This document shows positions 1-7,633 of a stretch of DNA of 20,560 nt, in pieces; position 1 is the stretch's first letter, and the number at the start of each line of letters is the position of its first letter. The stretch is from Bacteroidales bacterium (GTDB taxonomy: Bacteria > Bacteroidota > Bacteroidia > Bacteroidales > Paludibacteraceae): the NCBI GenBank assembly GCA_900771035.1, contig CAAGML010000135.1, positions 1-20,560 on the forward strand, given 5' to 3'. Under the pieces are notes generated by a model, which was given only the letters and a program-made list of their open reading frames with translations, ran no database searches and was not told the DNA's origin. Made by a program: the position numbers and the translations under genes.

Positions 1-673
1 CGAGTGTTACGGGTGAGTCGTCTGTGGCGGAGTAGGCGTTTCCGTATTTCATATAAGAGAAGAGGACAGGCTGGGAAATGTTCAGCTGTCTGCGTTTCCG
101 TGCCATGTCGTCAGGGGTGATGTGCTGAGGACATTTTGTGACGACGACAATATCGGCACGGCTGATGCTGGAGAAGGTGTCACGCATACGACCGGCAGGA
201 AGCAGACGCTCGTGCCTTGGGTCGGAGGCATAGTCGGTGAGTATTATGTTGCGCGTGGCACGGATGTTGCGATGCTGGAAAGCGTCGTCAAGTATGACAA
301 TGTCGATGTCGCCTCGTTCTCTGAGAAAGTCAACGGCCTTGTGGCGGTCAGCACTTACGACCACCTGCACATTGGGAAATTTGCGGTGAATCTGGTAAGC
401 CTCGTCGCCGAGGTCAAGGCTTGTGGAATTTTGCGAAGCGACGACCATACCGTGGCTTTTGCGACGGTAACCACGTGAGACGTAGGCTTTGCGACCGGGA
501 AGGTGGCGAAGAAGATATTCGGAATGAGGGGTTTTGCCCGTACCTCCGACAGCGAGATTGCCAACACAGACTGAAGGCAGAGACGAGTCGCGTGAAGTCA
601 GTATGCCATGGTCGTAAAGGCAATTGCGAAGACGTATGACCGTGCCATATATAAGTGAGGCGAGGTAAAACAT
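1..673 (-). CDS. lpxK: Tetraacyldisaccharide 4'-kinase LpxK (3' part cut by window edge)
   Basis: LpxK phosphorylates the 4' position of the lipid A disaccharide precursor at the inner membrane, using ATP. I translated the minus strand from the ATG at 673; the frame stays open to the window edge, giving 224 residues of a protein that is usually 330-370 long, so the C-terminal third is missing. Diagnostic segments are the Walker A region VGNLAVGGTGKTP (residues 37-49), the Walker B-like ILDDAFQHR (127-135) and LLPAGRMRD (157-165). The start lies five bases past the stop of the HD-domain gene, so the two are probably cotranscribed from the promoter near 2105. No frameshift is visible in the part present. 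Family assignment is firm. Confidence 0.95.
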   Translation of the reverse strand, partial: MFYLASLIYGTVIRLRNCLYDHGILTSRDSSLPSVCVGNLAVGGTGKTPHSEYLLRHLPGRKAYVSRGYRRKSHGMVVASQNSTSLDLGDEAYQIHRKFPNVQVVVSADRHKAVDFLRERGDIDIVILDDAFQHRNIRATRNIILTDYASDPRHERLLPAGRMRDTFSSISRADIVVVTKCPQHITPDDMARKRRQLNISQPVLFSYMKYGNAYSATDDSPVTL

Positions 674-677
674 AATG

Positions 678-1232
678 TCAGCCGAAAAGTTTGTGCATCA
701 TGTCAAAGCGTTCGACGGACTCGTCCTCGAACTTGCCGAGTTTGGAGCGCACGAGGTCGAAGGGTTTCTCCTCGGTGAGGTTGCGGTTTTTGGAGTAGAA
801 CTTGTCAGCATAGCAAACAAGCTGTTCCTCAAGGGTTTCGGGAATCATGTCACGGACGGGCAGAGGATAACCCGTGCGGAGGATGTACTCTTTGGAAAGA
901 CCTGTGCCTGTGTGGCGTTCGCAGACGAGAGCGTGACGTGGAAGACCTATTTCTCGGAGCAGGTTTGCACCGAGAATGCCGTGTTCGATGTAGAGATGTG
1001 GACCTACGCAGCCTATCGGCGGGGCATAGGTGTAGAAGATGCCAATGTCGTGGAGCATTGCAGCCTCGGCGACAAATTGGCGGTCAATCTGGAGCTCGGG
1101 GTGGCGGTCGATGCACTGCATAGCCTTGTCGCGAACGCATTGGCTGTGAGTGACAAGGATATTATAGACGTTGCTGCCTTCGGGGTAGTAGCGTTGGATG
1201 ATTTCAAGAGGGTCTATCATAAGATTATTCAT
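678..1232 (-). CDS. HD-domain phosphohydrolase family protein
   Basis: A 184-residue soluble protein with the metal-binding pattern of the HD superfamily: H29, the HD pair H61-D62 in AAMLHDIGIF, H84 in IEHG, H107 in ERHTGTG and D143 in YADKFYS. HD proteins of this size are usually metal-dependent phosphohydrolases acting on nucleotides or other small phosphorylated compounds; the substrate cannot be read from the sequence. The start codon lies inside the end of the upstream membrane-protein gene (8-base overlap), which suggests translational coupling. The stop is just upstream of lpxK. A second ATG (Met5) would also be acceptable. Placement before lpxK suggests, but does not show, a link to envelope biogenesis. 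Confidence 0.85.
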   Translation of the reverse strand: MNNLMIDPLEIIQRYYPEGSNVYNILVTHSQCVRDKAMQCIDRHPELQIDRQFVAEAAMLHDIGIFYTYAPPIGCVGPHLYIEHGILGANLLREIGLPRHALVCERHTGTGLSKEYILRTGYPLPVRDMIPETLEEQLVCYADKFYSKNRNLTEEKPFDLVRSKLGKFEDESVERFDMMHKLFG

Positions 1233-2082
1233 ATTTGGCGGTTGCGAAGTTTTTCATGCGGACGTAGCTGACAATCCAGAAGAATATTGATGCCAGTGCC
1301 AGCAGTGCTATCACCCAGGTGGTGAAAGAGTCCAGTTTTGTTATTATCAATGTTTTCCCAATATCGTCAATGCCTTTCTCCTCCCAATAGTCCAAAACTG
1401 CGGAAAAGCCTATGATGAAGAAGATTGCAAGCGAAACGAGTTGTGCCATAACCCATAAAAGAAGCATACCGAAGATGAAGGGATGACGGCTGAAGGTCGT
1501 GGCGCAAAAAGAGAACCATGCGCTACAGAAAAGGATTGATGTCGTGGCAGCGGCAATGCCTTTGTGCAGAAGGACTTCCGTGCCGTCGGGCAAAGCTTTT
1601 GTCTGACTGACGTAATCCCAGTCGATGTCGCCATAATAATCGACAGGAAAGTTCCCGGTGGTGATCCATTGCAGCAAATCGGCGATTACGAAAGCAATGA
1701 AAGCGTCGATGACTGAGATGAGAAAACTGCGAGTCATCACCACGGCAAAACGTTCGACTTTGGTGGCAGGACGCATTATTGAACTGTATGCCGAGTTTTG
1801 AGTGCCCAAAAAATAGACCGAATGGGCAGAACTGAAACCGACCACCACAGCAACAATGAAAAGGATTATTATGATTTTCAGGAAACCATACACACCAAGA
1901 TTTATCATCATCTCGTCAGATGACATTCCGGCTACAGTCGCATTAGCCAAAGTGTTGTAGAACAGAAAAAAAACGTAGAACAGCAGTATCAGCAAGACGG
2001 CGAAAACCATGTGCGCTTTCCAATCGATTAACAGCGACGAACGCAGCAGTGTGAGGTATTTCCTGAAAGAAAAGGTTTTCAT
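1225..2082 (-). CDS. Integral membrane protein of unknown function, six predicted helices
   Basis: I do not recognise a named family. The 285-residue protein is strongly hydrophobic, with about six membrane segments near residues 23-45, 66-88, 113-135, 175-195, 200-225 and 252-272, and a short acidic and aromatic loop near 143-170. The layout resembles membrane subunits of ABC-2-type exporters, but no ATPase gene is adjacent in the window and I see no signature motif, so this is only a resemblance. It is the first gene of the minus-strand operon and overlaps the HD-domain gene by 8 bases. The ATG at 2082 lies about 20 bases downstream of a recognisable Bacteroidota -7 element, which supports this start. 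Confidence 0.7.
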   Translation of the reverse strand: MKTFSFRKYLTLLRSSLLIDWKAHMVFAVLLILLFYVFFLFYNTLANATVAGMSSDEMMINLGVYGFLKIIIILFIVAVVVGFSSAHSVYFLGTQNSAYSSIMRPATKVERFAVVMTRSFLISVIDAFIAFVIADLLQWITTGNFPVDYYGDIDWDYVSQTKALPDGTEVLLHKGIAAATTSILFCSAWFSFCATTFSRHPFIFGMLLLWVMAQLVSLAIFFIIGFSAVLDYWEEKGIDDIGKTLIITKLDSFTTWVIALLALASIFFWIVSYVRMKNFATAKYE

Positions 2083-2104
2083 ATAATCAGATAAAGAACG
2101 GGTG

Positions 2105-2112
2105 CAAAGTTA
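2105..2112 (-). promoter_or_regulatory. -7 element of the membrane protein-HD-lpxK operon
   Basis: Read on the minus strand this is TAACTTTG, an exact match to the Bacteroidota -7 consensus TAnnTTTG. No clear TTTG sits 19 bases upstream, so the -33 element is weak or degenerate. The implied start of transcription leaves a leader of roughly 15 bases before the ATG at 2082. Confidence 0.6.
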
Positions 2113-2204
2113 CGAAAAATCCGTGAAACACACTATCAATTGCCCGTTAAAATATGATAAAGATATTTTTTTGTGAAACAGTGCTGAAATACAAATATTT
2201 TTTG

Positions 2205-2212
2205 TACCTTTG
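2205..2212 (+). promoter_or_regulatory. -7 element for the type IX secretion cargo gene
   Basis: TACCTTTG matches TAnnTTTG. The stretch around it (AAATATTTTTTGTA followed by CTTTGCA) closely resembles the proven-looking promoter at 3514-3544, but no -33 TTTG is present at the usual distance. The expected transcription start is only a few bases before the ATG at 2222, so the message would be almost leaderless. Confidence 0.5.
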
Positions 2213-2221
2213 CAATGTATT

Positions 2222-3496
2222 ATGAAGAAATATTCACTATTGATTTTCAGCATGATGGTGATGTTTGCCGCCAATGCACAGTTCACAATCACCTCATCGT
2301 CGGAGCATCTTTTGCTCTCCGACCAGCAATATAACATAGACGCAATAGCCTTGTTCAACTCAATTCCGCCAGATGCCGAGCTCAATTACACCGGCGGAGG
2401 CAACTTCATGTGGTCATACACCATCGCCGGCGAGACGTACACATCCACGCAAATGTCAGTGATGCCGGAGAACGGGGTGCTTTACACCATCATGATTAAC
2501 GGCGTCGCCACATACTACGCGTATGTGATAGACTATAGTCTTTATCCTGTCACATGCTCGGGCGTAACGGTGGATGCTGACAATCCGGATGTGTGTGTTG
2601 TGACGGATATTGACGTTGCCGTCAACCCGACAGACATCACATACACCGACAGAAACGGCAACGTGCGCAGTCTTCAGCGCTCTTTCTATGTCGCATACGC
2701 CACGGCAGGGTGGGATGCGGCAAACAGTACATGGGTTGACAGTGCCGTCACAGTGAGTATTCCGATTGCAGGTAACCATGTGAGGGTTCAGGTGCCAGCC
2801 ATACTTCAGGACGGCTTGGTGGCAGCATACGGGGACAATTTCGCCGTTGATATGGGGTTGCCTATAGATACATGTTACGCTGATTTCTATGCGACGGCTG
2901 TGCAGGCTCACCCGACAGGAACCGTCATAGAACGTGATGCGAAAAACGAGAAAGACCGTTCGTCGCAGACTGCCATACAGGGATCCGCACCATTAGTGGT
3001 TCAGCTGAAGGCTAACCCTAACCCATTGTCGAATGTGTTTGTGGAGTGGTTCATCTGGAACATCAACGACTCGAACGCTTTCCTGCGTTTTGCGGACGAG
3101 ACCGTAAACTACACGTTCGAGGAGACTGGCGACTACAAAGCCAAGGTTGTGGTGCGAAACGACAAATGTTCTTATACGGAGACTCTGAATATCAAGACGC
3201 TTGAATCGTTCATCGAGGTTCCAAACGTGTTCACGCCAAACGACGACGGCATAAATGATGAGTTCCGTGTGGCATATAAATCCATCAAAGAGTACCATAT
3301 CTGGATATACAACAGGTGGGGAAGACTGGTTTACAAATCGACCGACCCTGCCAAGGGATGGGACGGAAGAATCAATGGAAAGCCAGCCTCAGTCGGGACG
3401 TACTATTACATAATAAACGCATACGGAGAAGATACAAACGACAAAGGGAAGAGGGTTCACTACAAGCTTTCGGGCGACTGCAATTTGCTGAGGTGA
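2222..3496 (+). CDS. Secreted protein with PKD-like domain and type IX secretion type B sorting domain
   Basis: A 424-residue exported protein. Residues 1-19 form a signal peptide (Lys-Lys, hydrophobic core, AANA before Gln20). The middle (about 20-250) is not recognised. About 252-330 resembles a PKD-like beta-sandwich, with YTFEETGDYKAKVVV typical of such folds. Residues 333-424 are the gliding motility-associated C-terminal domain, opening with VPNVFTPNDDGINDEF and including YNRWGRLVY and GTYYYII; this type B signal sends cargo through the type IX secretion system to the cell surface or medium. I chose the ATG at 2222 because it gives a clean signal peptide; an in-frame TTG at 2210 lies inside the -7 element. 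It is a single-gene unit between two lipid A operons. Its ligand or enzymatic role is unknown. Confidence 0.88.
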   Translation: MKKYSLLIFSMMVMFAANAQFTITSSSEHLLLSDQQYNIDAIALFNSIPPDAELNYTGGGNFMWSYTIAGETYTSTQMSVMPENGVLYTIMINGVATYYAYVIDYSLYPVTCSGVTVDADNPDVCVVTDIDVAVNPTDITYTDRNGNVRSLQRSFYVAYATAGWDAANSTWVDSAVTVSIPIAGNHVRVQVPAILQDGLVAAYGDNFAVDMGLPIDTCYADFYATAVQAHPTGTVIERDAKNEKDRSSQTAIQGSAPLVVQLKANPNPLSNVFVEWFIWNINDSNAFLRFADETVNYTFEETGDYKAKVVVRNDKCSYTETLNIKTLESFIEVPNVFTPNDDGINDEFRVAYKSIKEYHIWIYNRWGRLVYKSTDPAKGWDGRINGKPASVGTYYYIINAYGEDTNDKGKRVHYKLSGDCNLLR

Positions 3497-3513
3497 TTTT
3501 TCTGACAAAAACC

Positions 3514-3544
3514 TTTGACAATCAAAATATTTTTTGTAACTTTG
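3514..3544 (+). promoter_or_regulatory. Promoter of the lipid A operon
   Basis: TTTG at 3514-3517 and TAACTTTG at 3537-3544 are separated by exactly 19 bases, the standard Bacteroidota spacing. The first start codon (3575) is about 30 bases downstream. No separate terminator for the preceding gene is obvious in the 78-base gap. Confidence 0.8.
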
Positions 3545-3574
3545 CACCCCGTTATTATAAACAATTTTATATAG

Positions 3575-4417
3575 ATGAACAGTGACTATCAGGATATGAG
3601 TCTGTTCGACTTCATTGTGCTATGCGTCAAGAAGTTGAAGGCTTTTTTCGTATGGTTGTTCCGTGTCTTGCTAAATATGATATGTACCAGTTTGAAATAC
3701 TGGTATGTCATCGTTGTGTTCATGGTTTTGGGTGTCCTGTATGCAAGATACTGTACAAAACCGCAGATGGCGACATTCAAAGGCGAGGCTACAATCGTTT
3801 TCCCTTCAACCTTGAAACCCGTAATCGAGAGCGGCTTGCAGTTTTTTGTCAAAGATAACGCTCAGGAAAAAGGTCTCAAGGAAGAGGAGTCGGCGGCACT
3901 TACGGCAATCAATATCTATAACGTCATAGACGCAAGGGGTGACGGTTCGGTGGATTTCACCGATAAGAAATCAACTGTTTTGGCCATCGACAGTGCGCAG
4001 TTTGTGATGATGGACAGGTTGACGATTGAGTTGCAGGCAAATAATGAATCTTATTTTCCTGCTTACGAAAAGGCGTTATGTAAGTATTTCAACAGCAAAG
4101 AGGAATACAGTATGCCCGCAAAACGGTGGAGAGAGTCAGTCGAGAGAAAGATTGCCTACATCAGCCGTCAGGTGGAAAATGCCGACTCTTTCAATATCAA
4201 TGCCTTCGATATGAGGGAAGCGTTGACAGAGTCGTTGGCAGCGACACCTGATGTCATCAATTTCCAGACACATTTCCTGATTTCCTCCGAGTCAATTCCT
4301 CATTCAAAATTAAGGTATATTTTTTCTGTGTTGGCTGCATTCGTGCTCGGTCTGATACTATCATACATAATTGAGTACAGAAAGGATATACGTAAACATC
4401 TACAAATAAAGAGATAA
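3575..4417 (+). CDS. Putative Wzz-like (polysaccharide co-polymerase fold) membrane protein
   Basis: A 280-residue protein with one membrane segment near residues 41-60, a roughly 185-residue polar middle that should face the periplasm, and a second membrane segment near 247-266 followed by a short basic tail. This two-helix layout, with TFKGEATIVFPS soon after the first helix, resembles chain-length regulators of the Wzz/polysaccharide co-polymerase group, but sequence identity is weak and there is no C-terminal tyrosine kinase. The call rests on topology. An extra hydrophobic stretch at 11-36 could be amphipathic. It is the first gene after the operon promoter, and its stop TAA shares a base with the ATG of lpxD, so expression is tied to lipid A synthesis. 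It could instead be an unrelated envelope protein. Confidence 0.55.
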   Translation: MNSDYQDMSLFDFIVLCVKKLKAFFVWLFRVLLNMICTSLKYWYVIVVFMVLGVLYARYCTKPQMATFKGEATIVFPSTLKPVIESGLQFFVKDNAQEKGLKEEESAALTAINIYNVIDARGDGSVDFTDKKSTVLAIDSAQFVMMDRLTIELQANNESYFPAYEKALCKYFNSKEEYSMPAKRWRESVERKIAYISRQVENADSFNINAFDMREALTESLAATPDVINFQTHFLISSESIPHSKLRYIFSVLAAFVLGLILSYIIEYRKDIRKHLQIKR

Positions 4418-5439
4418 TGGAATTTACCGCAAAACAACTGGCAGAAATATTGAAGGGTAGAGTTGACGGCGACGAGAACGCAAAGGTGTCTGATTTCGCA
4501 AAGATTGAGGAGGCCAAAGCCGGAAAACTCACTTTTCTGTCGAACAAGAAATACACACATTATATATATACTACTGAGGCATCAATCGTTTTGGTGGATG
4601 ACGATTTCGTGGCGGAACAACCTGTCAAGTCCACGCTCATACGAGTGCCTAACTCATACGAGGCTTTGGCCACACTGCTGAAACTGGCGGCTGACCTTAT
4701 GCCACGCAAAAGCGGCATACACCCTACGGCGGTCGTGCCTGAGTCGTCCAAGATAGGTGATTTAGTGTATATTGGCGCATACGCTGTTATTGGGGAGAAA
4801 TGCGTAGTTGAGGATGGCGCAATGATTTACCCTCACACCTGTCTCGGTGACAATGTGGTGGTCGGAGAGTCGTCTCGCCTCTACTCAAGTGTGAATATTT
4901 ATGATAATTGTGTAATCGGCAAACGCTGTGTGATACATTCAGGTGCGGTTATTGGTGCTGACGGTTTCGGTTTTGCCCCTGATGCCGAAGGACATTACAA
5001 CAAGATTCCTCAGATGGGCAATGTTGTTCTGGAGGATGATGTTGAGATTGGCGCAAACACCACAGTCGATTGTGCGACAATGGGTTCAACGATTGTTAAA
5101 CGGGGAACAAAGATTGACAATCTATGTCAGATTGCGCACAATGTTGTTGTCGGGGAGGACACGGCGATGGCTGCTCAGTGTGGCGTGGCTGGTTCTGCCA
5201 AGATTGGCAGTCATTGCGTGTTGGCAGGTCAGGTTGGTGTCGTTGGTCATATCAGCGTGCCGGATAAGACAATTCTTGCGGCGCAGACAGGCGTGAGTGG
5301 AAACATACGTCGTCCAGGCACTTATTGTGGCAGCCCTCCTCAGCCGATAGAGGAATTTCGCCGTAATGCCGTATTGGGCAAACGGCTTACCGAGATGTAT
5401 GAGCGCCTGAACGAATTAGAGAAAAAACTTAACTCATGA
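4417..5439 (+). CDS. lpxD: UDP-3-O-acylglucosamine N-acyltransferase LpxD
   Basis: LpxD adds the N-linked hydroxyacyl chain from acyl carrier protein to UDP-3-O-acylglucosamine, the third step of lipid A synthesis, in the cytoplasm. The 340-residue protein has the uridine-binding N-terminal domain (about 1-98, with LTFLSNKKY), then a left-handed beta-helix of hexapeptide repeats (about 100-310) and a C-terminal helix (ELEKKL). The catalytic histidine is His241 in QIAHNV, and GADGFGFAPD (180-189) is the usual family segment. Length is normal. The ATG shares one base with the previous stop, and the 3' end overlaps the LpxC start by four bases, so expression is coupled along the operon. Confidence 0.97.
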   Translation: MEFTAKQLAEILKGRVDGDENAKVSDFAKIEEAKAGKLTFLSNKKYTHYIYTTEASIVLVDDDFVAEQPVKSTLIRVPNSYEALATLLKLAADLMPRKSGIHPTAVVPESSKIGDLVYIGAYAVIGEKCVVEDGAMIYPHTCLGDNVVVGESSRLYSSVNIYDNCVIGKRCVIHSGAVIGADGFGFAPDAEGHYNKIPQMGNVVLEDDVEIGANTTVDCATMGSTIVKRGTKIDNLCQIAHNVVVGEDTAMAAQCGVAGSAKIGSHCVLAGQVGVVGHISVPDKTILAAQTGVSGNIRRPGTYCGSPPQPIEEFRRNAVLGKRLTEMYERLNELEKKLNS

Positions 5440-6839
5440 AACAACATACCTTAGGTGGCGAATTTGTACTGACGGGCAAGGGTCTTCACACAGGTGCTCA
5501 GGTGACGTTGCGCATGAAACCCGCCGGTGTTAACGTTGGCTATCTTATTCGTCGAATTGACCTGGTTGGCAAGAGCGATACTTTCGAGATGAAAGCCCTT
5601 GCAGAGTATGTTGCTGCGACAGAGCGTGGCACGGTGCTGAAATGCGGTGATTGCGTGGTATCGACTGTAGAACATTGCCTCTCCGCCCTTTATTCACTCG
5701 ACGTTGACAACTGCATAATCGAGGTTGATGCTCCCGAAATTCCTATCCTTGACGGCAGTGCGGCAAGGTTCGTAGAGGAAATCCGTCGTGTCGGCGTTGT
5801 TGAGCAGAGTGCCGAGCGTCGTGAGTACATTGTCACCAGCAAAACCACTTATACTGTTGGCGAGTCAAGCATCACCCTTATGCCCGACGACCATTTCTCG
5901 GTGCAGGTCATGGTAGGCTATGACTCTCCTGTCCTTGCGAATCAGTACGCAATCCTTGACTCGACCAAGGATTATGCTGACGATATATCATCATGCCGTA
6001 CTTTCGTCTTTGTCCGCGAAATCGAGCAACTCATTCATGCAGGTCTCATCAAAGGGGGCGACCTGAACAATGCCCTTGTGATATATGACAGGGAAATTCC
6101 TGACGAAAGTCTTCACAAAATATGCGAGGCATGTGGTCAGAAACCTAAAGAGAGTTACGAATTGGGGTACATCAACGGTCCGTTGAAATTCCCTAACGAG
6201 CCTGCACGTCATAAACTCCTCGATGTCATTGGCGACATAGCTTTGATTGGCGTACGCATTCGTGGACGTATAGTCGCCGTACACCCAGGGCATGGCGTAA
6301 ACACTTCGTTTGCAGCCTCGTTCCGCAAGAAAGTGGCACGTCAGGAGGTGTCAACCCCCGTTGTCGAATATGGAGCTAAACCTGTTTATGACATCAATGA
6401 CATAAGGCGGATGCTGCCTCACCGCTATCCTATGCTGCTTGTGGATAAAATCATGGAGATAGGCGACCAGCATATCGTCGCAGTGAAGAATGTCACTTGC
6501 AACGAGCCTTTCTTTCAGGGGCATTTCCCTGACGAACTGGTTATGCCCGGCGTTCTTCAGATTGAGGCTATGGCGCAGGCCATAGGCATAATCATACTGT
6601 CGCGTGTTCCAGACCCTGAAAACTACTCGACCTACTTCATCAACATCAACAACGTCAAGTTCCGCAGCAAGATAATTCCCGGTGACACCATGGTGATGAA
6701 GATGGTTCTCACCTCTCCGATACGTCGTGGATTGGCGAATATCAAGGGATTCATCTTTGTTGACGGAAAGATTGCCACTGAGGCTGAAATGGTGGCGACC
6801 ATCCGTCATAAGGGCAATGAGATAAAAACTACAACCTAA
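5436..6839 (+). CDS. lpxC-fabZ: Fused UDP-3-O-acyl-GlcNAc deacetylase LpxC / hydroxyacyl-ACP dehydratase FabZ
   Basis: One 467-residue polypeptide carries two enzymes. Residues 1 to about 305 are LpxC, the zinc deacetylase that commits the pathway to lipid A: catalytic Glu79, zinc ligands His80 (STVEHCLSALY), His259 and Asp263 (ARHKLLDVIGD), and the general acid-base His286 (PGHGVN). Residues about 318-467 are FabZ, the dehydratase of fatty acid elongation: LPHRYPMLLVD, His363 in QGHFP and Glu377 in QIEAMAQ. This fusion is characteristic of Bacteroidota and joins the two enzymes that compete for the hydroxyacyl-ACP pool. The start is ATGA-overlapped with the lpxD stop. All catalytic residues of both halves are present. 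Confidence 0.98.
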   Translation: MKQHTLGGEFVLTGKGLHTGAQVTLRMKPAGVNVGYLIRRIDLVGKSDTFEMKALAEYVAATERGTVLKCGDCVVSTVEHCLSALYSLDVDNCIIEVDAPEIPILDGSAARFVEEIRRVGVVEQSAERREYIVTSKTTYTVGESSITLMPDDHFSVQVMVGYDSPVLANQYAILDSTKDYADDISSCRTFVFVREIEQLIHAGLIKGGDLNNALVIYDREIPDESLHKICEACGQKPKESYELGYINGPLKFPNEPARHKLLDVIGDIALIGVRIRGRIVAVHPGHGVNTSFAASFRKKVARQEVSTPVVEYGAKPVYDINDIRRMLPHRYPMLLVDKIMEIGDQHIVAVKNVTCNEPFFQGHFPDELVMPGVLQIEAMAQAIGIIILSRVPDPENYSTYFININNVKFRSKIIPGDTMVMKMVLTSPIRRGLANIKGFIFVDGKIATEAEMVATIRHKGNEIKTTT

Positions 6840-6845
6840 TTATAA

Positions 6846-7622
6846 ATGAAACAACTATTGGCTTACGTGCATCCTGATGCACAACTTGCACCAAACGTGG
6901 TGGTTGAACCTTTTGTCACCATCGACAAGAATGTGAAAATAGGTGCAGGCACCCACATCGGCAGCAACGTGACTATACTCGAAGGCACCACAATCGGTGA
7001 TAACTGCAACATCTTCCCTGGTGCCGTAATTGGGGCGATACCGCAGGATTTGAAATTCCGTGGAGAAAAGACAGAGGTCATCATAGGCAACAACTGCAAC
7101 ATACGCGAGTGCGTGACAATCCATCGTGGCACAGCGTCCAAAGGTCGTACCGTGATTGGCAACAACTGTCTCATCATGGCATACTGCCACGTGGCGCATG
7201 ACTGTATATTGCACAACAACATAATAATGAGCAACAGCACACAGTTGGCTGGCGAGTGTCAGATTGGTGACTATGCGGTCATCGGCGGCGGTACGCTTGT
7301 CCACCAGTTCACTCACATAGGTTGTCATGCTATGATACAGGGCGGTTCACGTATAAACAAAGACATTCCTCCATACATCACCGCAGGGCGTGACCCTATC
7401 ACATACGCTGGTATCAACTCCATCGGACTTCGTCGTCGTGGCTATTCAAACGAACAAATAAACAACATTCAGGACATTTACCGTCTGATTTTCAACTCAG
7501 GTCTGAATGTCACGGATGCAATCGAGCGTATTGAACAGGAATTGCCTGCCACGGCAGAACGCGACGAAATCATTATGTTCATACGGGAGTCCTCCCGCGG
7601 CATTCTCCGCAGCGGAAGATAA
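6846..7622 (+). CDS. lpxA: UDP-N-acetylglucosamine O-acyltransferase LpxA
   Basis: LpxA catalyses the first step of lipid A synthesis, moving a hydroxyacyl chain from acyl carrier protein to the 3-hydroxyl of UDP-GlcNAc in the cytoplasm. The 258-residue length is normal. Residues 8 to about 185 are hexapeptide repeats of a left-handed beta-helix; the catalytic histidine is His118 in HVAHDC, and FPGAVIGAIPQDLKF (57-71) and IPPYITAGRDP are typical. The C-terminal helical domain (GLRRRGYSNEQI onward) completes the fold. It starts six bases after the lpxC-fabZ stop and is followed after 11 bases by the desulfidase-family gene. Confidence 0.97.
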   Translation: MKQLLAYVHPDAQLAPNVVVEPFVTIDKNVKIGAGTHIGSNVTILEGTTIGDNCNIFPGAVIGAIPQDLKFRGEKTEVIIGNNCNIRECVTIHRGTASKGRTVIGNNCLIMAYCHVAHDCILHNNIIMSNSTQLAGECQIGDYAVIGGGTLVHQFTHIGCHAMIQGGSRINKDIPPYITAGRDPITYAGINSIGLRRRGYSNEQINNIQDIYRLIFNSGLNVTDAIERIEQELPATAERDEIIMFIRESSRGILRSGR

Positions 7623-7633
7623 AATAATGAGCC

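Noticed and set aside
122..478. Plus-strand open frame of 118 codons at the left end
   Set aside because: It is a mirror frame of lpxK, whose minus-strand translation carries the full set of kinase motifs over the same bases.
675..1271. Plus-strand open frame of 198 codons
   Set aside because: It lies opposite the HD-domain gene, which has a complete HD motif set and fits its operon; the plus-strand reading has no recognisable motif.
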